NCBI GenBank assembly: GCA_947476765.1
Contig: CANJRK010000055.1
Span: 1-6,267 of the forward strand
From: Actinomycetota bacterium
Lineage (GTDB): Bacteria > Actinomycetota > Actinomycetes > S36-B12 > UBA5976
DNA length: 6,267 nt
Direction of reading: 5' to 3'
The position numbers and the translations under genes were made by a program. Positions 1 to 4,800 of the stretch are shown piece after piece. Positions within the stretch are counted from its first letter, which is position 1, and each line of letters starts with the position of its first letter. The notes below the pieces were generated by a model, which saw only the letters and a list, made by a program, of their open reading frames with translations, was not told the origin of the DNA and searched no databases.

Positions 1-149
1 ATCAGGTGCAATGCTTCATAGTCGGTATTCCAGTGTCCACCAACGGCCTGAGTGCGCTCAAAGCAATCAAATTCAAGGCCGGCATCAACCAAAGTTTTCA
101 TAGATGCTAGTCCAGCAGGTCCGGCGCCAATCACACAGTACTTACTCAT
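1..149 (-). CDS. Flavin-containing monooxygenase-like protein, N-terminal part (runs off left edge)
   Basis: Only the first 49 codons are in the window. The protein opens with MSKYCVIGAGPAGLAS, a Rossmann beta-alpha-beta unit whose GxGxxG (residues 8-13) binds the FAD ADP moiety. About 20 residues later comes FERTQAVGGHWN, with an acidic residue at the end of the second strand and the GGxW typical of flavin-containing monooxygenases and Baeyer-Villiger-type relatives. These enzymes use FAD, NADPH and O2 to oxygenate a soft nucleophile or a ketone, usually in the cytosol. The ATG at 149 is supported by a GGAG 8 bases upstream. It lies 52 bases downstream of the SDR gene on the same strand, so the two are probably co-transcribed. 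The NADPH site and FMO fingerprint are outside the window, so the subclass and substrate cannot be told. Another FAD-dependent oxidoreductase of the same fold remains possible. Confidence 0.85.
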   Translation of the reverse strand, partial: MSKYCVIGAGPAGLASMKTLVDAGLEFDCFERTQAVGGHWNTDYEALHL

Positions 150-157
150 CGCAAAAT

Positions 158-161
158 CTCC
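158..161 (-). promoter_or_regulatory. Ribosome binding site for the monooxygenase gene
   Basis: GGAG on the minus strand, 8 bases before the ATG at 149. It fixes the start just ahead of the FAD-binding Rossmann motif. Confidence 0.6.
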
Positions 162-201
162 GTTTCCACATAGCTTGATTCAAAATTTAGAAGTAACAAA
201 A

Positions 202-903
202 TCATCGCATTACATCCGCACCAGAGATCACAATCGTTTCACCGTCGACAAAGCCAGCCTTAGTTGGGTCCGAAAGTAGCCAAACCCACTCCGCGATTTC
301 AGCAGGCTGCGCTACCCGACCAATCGGAATGGATTTGGCAGCTTCTTCCATTCGTCCAGTGGCAGCGTTGCCTGGAGTAGCAACCCAGCCTGGCGCGATT
401 CCATTTACACGAATTCCTTTTGGAGCTAATTCCAATGCTAAAGATTTAGTAATCATGATCACTGCTGATTTAGATGCGCCATACAGTAACTGGCCGCGGG
501 ATACCGTGAACCCATCTACGGATGCAAAGTTCACAACTGCTGAGCCTGGTTGCATAAACGGCACACATGCTGCAGTCACGTTTAATACACCGAGAACATT
601 CACATCAAAAATGAAACGAAAATTCTCTTCGGTGAACGTTTCTAAAGTTGTTGGTGGAAAAACTCCTGCAATGTTTGCAACAGCATCAATGCGGCCACCA
701 GCCTGCGCAACAGCCGGTGCAAGCAAGGCCTCAAGCATCTGTCGGTTTCTAACATCCGCATTAACCCAATGCAGATTGTTGGCTTCGATACCCGGGTTGG
801 CTGCAACGTCCACGGCAATTACGGTCCAGTCACGACTTAGGTAAAGTTCCGCTGTAGCACGGCCCATTCCGCTACCGGCACCGGTAATCACTGCGACACT
901 CAT
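202..903 (-). CDS. Short-chain dehydrogenase/reductase (SDR), classical type
   Basis: A 233-residue cytosolic NAD(P)-dependent oxidoreductase, a normal length for a classical SDR. The cofactor motif TGAGSGMG is at residues 7-14, and Asp32 at the end of the second strand favours NAD(H) over NADP(H). NIAG (77-80) replaces the usual NNAG. The catalytic set is complete: Asn102, Ser128, Tyr141 and Lys145 (YGASK). PGWVATP near residue 170 is the usual substrate-side PGxxxT turn. The ATG at 903 is preceded by GGAG at a 5-base spacing and leaves only two residues before the first strand, as expected. It is followed by a monooxygenase gene 52 bases downstream. The pair could oxidise an alcohol to a ketone and then oxygenate it, but the substrate is not readable from sequence. 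The family call is firm and the specific reaction unknown. Confidence 0.93.
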   Translation of the reverse strand: MSVAVITGAGSGMGRATAELYLSRDWTVIAVDVAANPGIEANNLHWVNADVRNRQMLEALLAPAVAQAGGRIDAVANIAGVFPPTTLETFTEENFRFIFDVNVLGVLNVTAACVPFMQPGSAVVNFASVDGFTVSRGQLLYGASKSAVIMITKSLALELAPKGIRVNGIAPGWVATPGNAATGRMEEAAKSIPIGRVAQPAEIAEWVWLLSDPTKAGFVDGETIVISGADVMR

Positions 904-908
904 TACGA

Positions 909-912
909 CTCC
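909..912 (-). promoter_or_regulatory. Ribosome binding site for the SDR gene
   Basis: GGAG on the minus strand, 5 bases before the ATG at 903. I could not pick a convincing -35/-10 pair for this gene in the 178-base gap behind it. Confidence 0.6.
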
Positions 913-967
913 AATTCAAAAACTTGCTTTACTCAGGTAGGTTACGGCAACAGAACTTAGGGTTCAC

Positions 968-1002
968 AGGTTTTCCTAAATCGTGACAATGTCGGAAAAC
1001 TG
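968..1002. repeat. Inverted repeat in the divergent SDR/yajQ intergenic region
   Basis: GTTTTCC (970-976) and GGAAAAC (994-1000) are exact inverted copies separated by 17 bases. Allowing one bulged base extends the match outward to CAG(G)TTTTCC against GGAAAACTG. It sits between the divergent SDR and yajQ starts (904-1081), where an operator for a transcription factor would be expected. No T-run follows on either strand, so it does not look like a terminator. The rest of this gap shows no ORF or RNA gene that I can support. Confidence 0.35.
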
Positions 1003-1043
1003 CAAGTCTTTGACCTGTTGCAACTAGATATTTCGCTACGAAG

Positions 1044-1049
1044 TAAAAT
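1044..1049 (+). promoter_or_regulatory. Possible -10 element for yajQ
   Basis: TAAAAT matches the TANNNT consensus and would start transcription near 1056, giving a leader of about 26 bases that includes the ribosome binding site. A good -35 at the usual spacing is missing. TTGCAA at 1018-1023 is the nearest candidate but sits 20 bases away. Confidence 0.3.
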
Positions 1050-1071
1050 GGGTGAATAGTCCAATTTTAGT

Positions 1072-1075
1072 GAGG
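1072..1075 (+). promoter_or_regulatory. Ribosome binding site that decides the yajQ start
   Basis: GAGG lies 6 bases before the ATG at 1082. It rules out the upstream in-frame GTG codons at 1052 and 1070, which would add residues not found in YajQ proteins. Confidence 0.65.
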
Positions 1076-1081
1076 TACCCA

Positions 1082-1573
1082 ATGGCTGATTCCAGCATGG
1101 ACATTGTGAGCAAAGTTGATCGTCAAGAAGCGGATAACGCACTTGGCCAAGCTGCTAAGGAACTTGCTACCCGCTTTGATTTCAAAGGCACCGATACCGT
1201 CATCGAATGGAAAGGTGAACTGGGAGTAGAAATTACCTCCAGCACCGAAGATCGTGCCAAAGCGGCACTCGAAGTTTTTCGGGAAAAACTGATCAAGCGC
1301 GGCGTAAGTCTAAAATCGTTCAACGCCGGAGACCCTCGAGTCTCGGGTAAAGATTACAAAATTAATGGCGACTTTAAAGCTGGCATTAGCCAGGAGCAAG
1401 CTAAAAAAATCAGCAAGCTAATTCGTGATGAGGGTCCAAAGAACGCTAAGACTCAAATTCAAGGTGAAGAGCTACGAGTTACTGGCAAGAGTCGCGATGA
1501 CTTACAGGCCGTACAGCAACTTTTAAATGAATCTGATTTAGATTTTGCAGTGCAGTTTACAAACTATCGATAG
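1082..1573 (+). CDS. yajQ: YajQ family nucleotide-binding protein (UPF0234)
   Basis: A 163-residue protein, the standard YajQ length, made of two RNP-like alpha/beta domains. The N-terminal signature MADSSMDIVSKVD and the C-terminal signature IQGEELRVTGKSRDDLQ (about residues 127-143), ending in FTNYR, are very close to those of known YajQ proteins. Family members are small cytosolic proteins that bind nucleotides. In Xanthomonas a YajQ protein is a cyclic-di-GMP receptor that acts through a transcription factor, and the E. coli protein has been linked to RNA binding. Whether this one binds cyclic-di-GMP cannot be seen. The start is set by the family N-terminus and by GAGG 6 bases upstream. 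It is the only plus-strand gene here, divergent from the SDR gene, and its TAG directly abuts the stop of the convergent NuoI-like gene. Confidence 0.95.
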   Translation: MADSSMDIVSKVDRQEADNALGQAAKELATRFDFKGTDTVIEWKGELGVEITSSTEDRAKAALEVFREKLIKRGVSLKSFNAGDPRVSGKDYKINGDFKAGISQEQAKKISKLIRDEGPKNAKTQIQGEELRVTGKSRDDLQAVQQLLNESDLDFAVQFTNYR

Positions 1574-1582
1574 TTATTTTTT
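1562..1582 (+). terminator. Possible weak terminator spanning the yajQ stop codon
   Basis: AACTATCGATAGTT (1562-1575) is a perfect 14-base palindrome containing the last codons and TAG of yajQ plus part of the opposing stop codon. It is followed by a run of six T (1577-1582). As a hairpin it would have a 5-bp, A/T-rich stem with a TCGA loop, which is weak for an intrinsic terminator. On the minus strand no T-run follows. The geometry suggests transcription stop for yajQ, but stability is doubtful. Confidence 0.3.
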
Positions 1583-1969
1583 GCGCCGCCCGCTAGGCGG
1601 TTCTCCTAGTTTTGGAGCTGCGGTTCCGTCACTTCGACGAGCACTTGGTAACGAGGCCGCTAACGCATCAATACTGTAAATTAACTCAGTTCGTGATTGT
1701 CCAGATGGCATCTCAGTATCCGCCCAATACAACGCATCAAATGGACATACGTCGATGCAGATTCCACACCACATACACTGACCAAAATCTATCGAGAATG
1801 AATCAAGAACATTCTTTGTAGCCTGCCGACGTGAGTTGCTGTACTCGGGTGCCTCTGGATCAGGTTCAGAATGTGCTTCAACTGTGATGCACCAATCCGG
1901 ACACTCACGGACACAGAGCATGCATGATGTGCAGGACGCTGGATGTAAAGCAATTGTCGAATGTTTCAT
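1574..1969 (-). CDS. NuoI-like 2x[4Fe-4S] ferredoxin subunit (complex I / group 4 hydrogenase type)
   Basis: A 131-residue electron-transfer protein with two complete 4Fe-4S motifs of the CxxCxxCxxxCP type: Cys13, 16, 19, 23 (CTSCMLCVRECPDW) and Cys65, 68, 71, 75 (CMWCGICIDVCPFDALYW). In complex I this subunit carries clusters N6a and N6b and passes electrons towards the NuoB cluster. It is shorter than usual NuoI: the first motif begins at residue 13, so the N-terminal segment that contacts the membrane arm is absent. The C-terminal 50 residues are poorly conserved in appearance and end in a basic tail (GRRKK). The ATG at 1969 overlaps the NuoC-like stop as ATGA and has GGAG 8 bases upstream. 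A GTG at 1978 would leave no ribosome site. The motif wording recalls the NuoI paralogue of a second nuo cluster in Streptomyces, from memory. A free-standing ferredoxin is the alternative. Confidence 0.88.
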   Translation of the reverse strand: MKHSTIALHPASCTSCMLCVRECPDWCITVEAHSEPDPEAPEYSNSRRQATKNVLDSFSIDFGQCMWCGICIDVCPFDALYWADTEMPSGQSRTELIYSIDALAASLPSARRSDGTAAPKLGEPPSGRRKK

Positions 1970-2412
1970 GATTTCCACTCCGGAAAAATACCTGGTGGTA
2001 ATGCCGGCCGTCGCGTAGCATTCTCATCTGGTTCAACTGCGCCCGGCCACTCAGTATTCACTCGAGACGTCAAAGCAAAATCTCTGCGCAATGGAAAACC
2101 ATCAAACTCAGTTTCAAATGCTCGTTCACTTGTGGCACTTCCAGAAAATGTAAGACCAAACATTTGAGCAACTTCTCGTTCATGAAATGCCACACTGGGA
2201 TAGACCGAAATCAAACTTTCTATTTCCGCATCCACTGGGCAGGAAAATAGGGTTCGTTCCGACAAATCAACTTTTGCTACGCATAATGTGACAGTAAAAC
2301 TATGGCCACAATTGTGAGTGGCAGTTAACCACTCGCATCTGGTAAATCCTGCAGTTTTTAACTGCTGCGCATTCGCCAACCACGCAGTAGGCAAAATATC
2401 GATCTGGGTCAT
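1966..2412 (-). CDS. NuoC-like (30 kDa) complex I subunit, short form
   Basis: A 148-residue protein with the core of the complex I 30 kDa subunit: FHEREVAQMFGLTF (residues 76-89) matches the family pattern around ERExxDxxG, and DGFPLRRDFAL (104-114) matches the PLRKDFPL end of the signature. In complex I, NuoC has no cofactor and clamps NuoD, NuoB and NuoI together in the quinone-reducing arm. This copy is shorter than typical NuoC. The usual Asp after ERE is replaced (EREVAQMFG), and the N-terminal half has an unusual number of cysteines (26, 35, 44, 58). The ATG at 2412 overlaps the NuoB-like stop as ATGA, and only a weak GAG lies upstream, so translation is probably coupled. It overlaps the NuoI-like start in the same way. 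No NuoD lies beside it. Family assignment is good; the assembly it joins is unknown. Confidence 0.82.
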   Translation of the reverse strand: MTQIDILPTAWLANAQQLKTAGFTRCEWLTATHNCGHSFTVTLCVAKVDLSERTLFSCPVDAEIESLISVYPSVAFHEREVAQMFGLTFSGSATSERAFETEFDGFPLRRDFALTSRVNTEWPGAVEPDENATRRPALPPGIFPEWKS

Positions 2413-2789
2413 GATGCCAACTCAATTGCTTGCAACAATGCGATAGCAAGCTCTTCGGGACCCGGCGGGCAACCTGGTACATGAATATCAACCGGGACTA
2501 TTTGATCTGCTCCTGGAACTACCGAATACGAATCCCAATATGGTCCGCCCGAAATCGCACAGGCTCCGAAGGCAACTACAACTCGTGGCTCCTGCAACGC
2601 CTCAAATGCGGATTTCACTGTTGGCACTAGGGCATGAGTTACAGTTCCTGCAATCACGAGAATATTTTGGGCCGCAGAAATCTTTGAAACAGATTCCGTT
2701 TGGTCCCAAGCCGCTTCAACTAACTCAACTGAGCTCGCTTCAACGCCACAGCAAGCTAAGCCTGCTTGTAAGACCGATACTTTAGACAC
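2409..2789 (-). CDS. NuoB-like [4Fe-4S] subunit (complex I 20 kDa / small-hydrogenase family), short form
   Basis: A 126-residue protein with all four cysteine ligands of the complex I N2 cluster or its hydrogenase counterpart: Cys13-Cys14 (GLACCGVE), Cys77 (GACAISGG) and Cys107 (VPGCPPGPE). GTVTH (48-52) matches the family GTxT strand. In complex I this subunit carries the last cluster before quinone, held at the interface with NuoD. The protein is shorter than usual NuoB: the CC pair is at 13-14, without the N-terminal segment that normally precedes it and faces the membrane. The start is GTG at 2789, the only start-like codon between the upstream in-frame TAG and the CC motif. The ribosome site is poor. 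It starts 9 bases after rarD and in the same frame, with NuoC-like and NuoI-like genes overlapping downstream. Whether it works in a hydrogenase-like, quinone-linked or other complex cannot be told. Confidence 0.87.
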   Translation of the reverse strand: MSKVSVLQAGLACCGVEASSVELVEAAWDQTESVSKISAAQNILVIAGTVTHALVPTVKSAFEALQEPRVVVAFGACAISGGPYWDSYSVVPGADQIVPVDIHVPGCPPGPEELAIALLQAIELAS

Positions 2790-2798
2790 ACTACGACT

Positions 2799-3731
2799 CT
2801 AGTCAAGATCTGGGACCAAGGATTTTGTGACGATACGCCGATTGCGTAAGGCATCAGTTGTCAGGATTACCAAGGCAATCCAAGTTATTACAAAGCCGAT
2901 CCACCGGGCCTGTGGCATGGCTTCTTGAGTCATCCAGACACCGACGAAAAATTGAATCGTCGGTCCGATGTACTGCAACATTCCTAACGTCGTAAATGGC
3001 AATCGAGTAATTGCTACGCCAAATGCCAAAAGTGGAATTGCAGTAAATATTCCTGCGCTTGCCATCCATAACGTGTGATCAAGTCCATATTCCAAGAAAG
3101 TATTGCCTCCATTGAATTGCAGCCAGACTAAGTAGCCAATCGCAACTGGAGTCAAAATCAAGGTCTCAATCATCAGGCTTTCTAGCGCTTGCACATTTGC
3201 CAGCTTCTTCACATACCCATACATAGTGAAGCTAGTTGAAAGTGAAAGTGCCACCCAAGGTACAACGCCCATCGCGATAGTTATATAAAAAACTGCAAGT
3301 CCGGCGATCGAGATCGCTAGCCATTGCATTGGACGTAGTTTTTCCTTGAAAAAGAAAACGCCAAGTCCAACGTTTAGTAGCGGGGTGATGTAGTAACCCA
3401 ACGATGAGTCCAGTACATGCCCATTCATGCTGGCCCAAATAAACAATCCCCAGTTAACACATATCAGCACTGAAGCGACCGTTAAAAGCTTCATCTGGCG
3501 GGAATTTGCAAGTACAACCTTTAATGAAGTTATTCGCTTTTGGTAGATCAGAATTACCGCTACAAAAAGTAGGCTCCACAGAATGCGATGTGCCAGAATC
3601 TCCAGAGGTTTAGCTGGTGCGAGATAAGGCCAATAGAGAATAACTGCGCCCCAAATAATGTAGGCAATAAATCCATTTATTAAACCAATGGAATGTTCTG
3701 ATCGCTTTTCGTTACCGACCAATGAACTCAT
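2799..3731 (-). CDS. rarD: RarD/EamA (DMT superfamily) membrane transporter
   Basis: A 310-residue polytopic membrane protein, the usual RarD length, with about ten hydrophobic segments in two EamA-type halves. RarD landmarks are in order: ILAHRILWS (about 45-53), VNWGLFIWA (92-100), SLGYYITPLLNVGLG (110-124) followed by FKEKLRPMQW, and QYIGPTIQFFVGV (253-265). The family belongs to the drug/metabolite transporter superfamily. RarD proteins were named for chloramphenicol sensitivity, but their real substrates are largely unknown. The protein ends with a short hydrophilic tail and TAG, directly ahead of and in frame with the NuoB-like gene. The ATG at 3731 has no recognisable ribosome site; a TAGTTT 9 bases upstream could be a -10 of a leaderless transcript. 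Of the six residues or so after the start, none are hydrophobic enough to suggest a signal peptide. The family call is firm and the substrate unknown. Confidence 0.92.
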   Translation of the reverse strand: MSSLVGNEKRSEHSIGLINGFIAYIIWGAVILYWPYLAPAKPLEILAHRILWSLLFVAVILIYQKRITSLKVVLANSRQMKLLTVASVLICVNWGLFIWASMNGHVLDSSLGYYITPLLNVGLGVFFFKEKLRPMQWLAISIAGLAVFYITIAMGVVPWVALSLSTSFTMYGYVKKLANVQALESLMIETLILTPVAIGYLVWLQFNGGNTFLEYGLDHTLWMASAGIFTAIPLLAFGVAITRLPFTTLGMLQYIGPTIQFFVGVWMTQEAMPQARWIGFVITWIALVILTTDALRNRRIVTKSLVPDLD

Positions 3732-3740
3732 AATGATTCA

Positions 3741-3746
3741 AAACTA
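3741..3746 (-). promoter_or_regulatory. Possible -10 element for a leaderless rarD transcript
   Basis: TAGTTT on the minus strand fits TANNNT and lies 9 bases before the rarD ATG at 3731, where no ribosome site is visible. Leaderless mRNAs are common in actinobacteria. No convincing -35 is present at 16-18 bases. If real, it would make rarD and the three complex I-like genes a unit separate from nuoN. Confidence 0.25.
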
Positions 3747-3779
3747 GAGCACTGCGTTGTTGCCGAAGCGCTCGGGTGG

Positions 3780-4757
3780 CTATACCGTGCGGTAAGCCAC
3801 GCTGTCTACCAGCGAAATCATGGCCTGCTTAGCATCGCAATCTGGAAGTGCAGTTAGACGTTCGCGAGCGCGATCAGCCCATTGCTCCAAGACTTCACGC
3901 GCTTGATCCATTGCTGGGTGTACGCGCAAGGCGGCAAGTGCTTCCGCATGTTCCGCATCGTTAGGCAATGGGCGGCTAAGTAAATCGCGCAATCGATCTG
4001 GGGTATCTGAATCTGCTAACGCAAATAACACAGGAAGGGTTCGGATACCCTCTCGCAAATCTGTTCCGGGCGTCTTGCCGGAATCATCAGATTCAATATC
4101 TAATAAGTCGTCGCTAAGTTGGAATGCAATTCCGATACTTTCGCCAAAGTCGGAAATTTTGTCTGTTAGTTCCGGTGAGACGCCGCTCATCATTGCGCCA
4201 TAACGACCAGCCGCGGCAATTAAAGATCCAGTTTTATCTGCAAGCACTTCTAGGTGGTGCACTATCGGATCTTCATTGCCTTGCGGACCAACGCTTTCGC
4301 GCAGTTGACCAATAACTAATCGCTCAAAAGTTTGTGCTTGCACTCGAACAGCTTCTGGCCCTAAATCCGCAAGTAGTTTGGACGAGCGAGCAAATAAGAA
4401 GTCCCCACTGAGAATTGCCACAGTGTTACCCCAACGACTATTGGCAGACTCTGCGCCGCGTCGAATTGTAGCTTCGTCCATCACATCATCGTGATACAAC
4501 GTTGCAAGATGTGTAAGTTCAACAACTACTGCTGCTGGAACGATTCCCTCTGCTTTAGCATCCCCAAAATGTGATGCAAGTAAAACTAGTAATGGGCGAA
4601 AGCGCTTTCCGCCAGCTTCAACTAAGTGTCGGGCTGTAATGTCTGCGAGTTCGTAATCGCTAACAATTTCTTCGCGCAGTCGATCTTCGACCGCGGCCAG
4701 GCCAGCAAACAGCTCATCTTCAAGAGCAGCTAGTTCCTCGGGAAATAAGATTGACAC
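3780..4757 (-). CDS. Long-chain all-trans polyprenyl diphosphate synthase
   Basis: A 325-residue prenyltransferase that condenses isopentenyl diphosphate units onto an allylic primer. GGKRFRP (49-55), the first Asp-rich motif HDDVMD (Asp90, 91, 94) followed by RRG, GDFLF (118-122), KTG (175-177) and the second motif DDLLD (216-220) are all present. Ala85, the fifth residue before the first aspartate, is small, as in long-chain synthases such as octaprenyl and heptaprenyl enzymes, where farnesyl synthases have bulky residues. The likely product is the side chain of menaquinone, the quinone used by the complex I encoded upstream. The exact length is not readable. The start is GTG at 4757: an in-frame TAA lies two codons upstream, and no other start codon occurs before the conserved region. 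The ribosome site is weak. It lies 43 bases after nuoN, probably in the same operon. Confidence 0.94.
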   Translation of the reverse strand: MSILFPEELAALEDELFAGLAAVEDRLREEIVSDYELADITARHLVEAGGKRFRPLLVLLASHFGDAKAEGIVPAAVVVELTHLATLYHDDVMDEATIRRGAESANSRWGNTVAILSGDFLFARSSKLLADLGPEAVRVQAQTFERLVIGQLRESVGPQGNEDPIVHHLEVLADKTGSLIAAAGRYGAMMSGVSPELTDKISDFGESIGIAFQLSDDLLDIESDDSGKTPGTDLREGIRTLPVLFALADSDTPDRLRDLLSRPLPNDAEHAEALAALRVHPAMDQAREVLEQWADRARERLTALPDCDAKQAMISLVDSVAYRTV

Positions 4758-4771
4758 GTCTTAATCTTTGC

Positions 4772-4797
4772 ACTTTGCGCGTAAAGTTGCGACTTTA
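4772..4797 (-). repeat. Three-part inverted repeat between nuoN and the prenyl synthase
   Basis: Read on the minus strand, AAAGT (4796-4792), ACTTT (4787-4783) and AAAGT (4776-4772) occur in a row, so the middle copy can pair with either neighbour. The first pairing gives a 6-bp stem (TAAAGT with ACTTTA, 4-base CGCA loop) four bases after the nuoN stop. The second gives a 5-bp stem with a 6-base loop. No T-run follows, so it is not a standard terminator. It could be an intercistronic mRNA structure, or chance in A/T-rich sequence. Confidence 0.3.
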
Positions 4798-4800
4798 GAT

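Noticed and set aside
329..844. Long plus-strand open frame opposite the SDR gene
   Set aside because: It is antisense to a complete SDR with all catalytic motifs, its translation resembles no protein I know, and no ribosome site supports it.
1010..1015. TTGACC as a -35 box for yajQ
   Set aside because: At 16-18 bases downstream there is no acceptable -10; the nearest TANNNT-like element in the right direction is too far away.
1052..1081. GTG codons at 1052 and 1070 as upstream starts of yajQ
   Set aside because: The family N-terminus begins at the ATG at 1082, which has GAGG at the right spacing. An earlier start would add ten or four residues foreign to the family.
1586..1600. CCGCC/GGCGG hairpin as an intrinsic terminator
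   Set aside because: It has no T-run after it on either strand; on the plus strand the T-run comes before it, and it lies within the NuoI-like coding sequence.
1970..1978. GTG at 1978 as the start of the NuoI-like gene
   Set aside because: The GGAG that could serve as its ribosome site overlaps this codon. The ATG at 1969 has correct spacing and an ATGA overlap matching the preceding gene junction.
1574..2789. Complex I-like genes as decaying pseudogenes
   Set aside because: All cysteine ligands and family signatures are intact, there are no frameshifts, and the overlapping stop/start junctions are preserved.
3763..3775. CCGA/TCGG hairpin between the prenyl synthase and rarD as a terminator
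   Set aside because: The stem is only 4 bp and no T-run follows on the minus strand.
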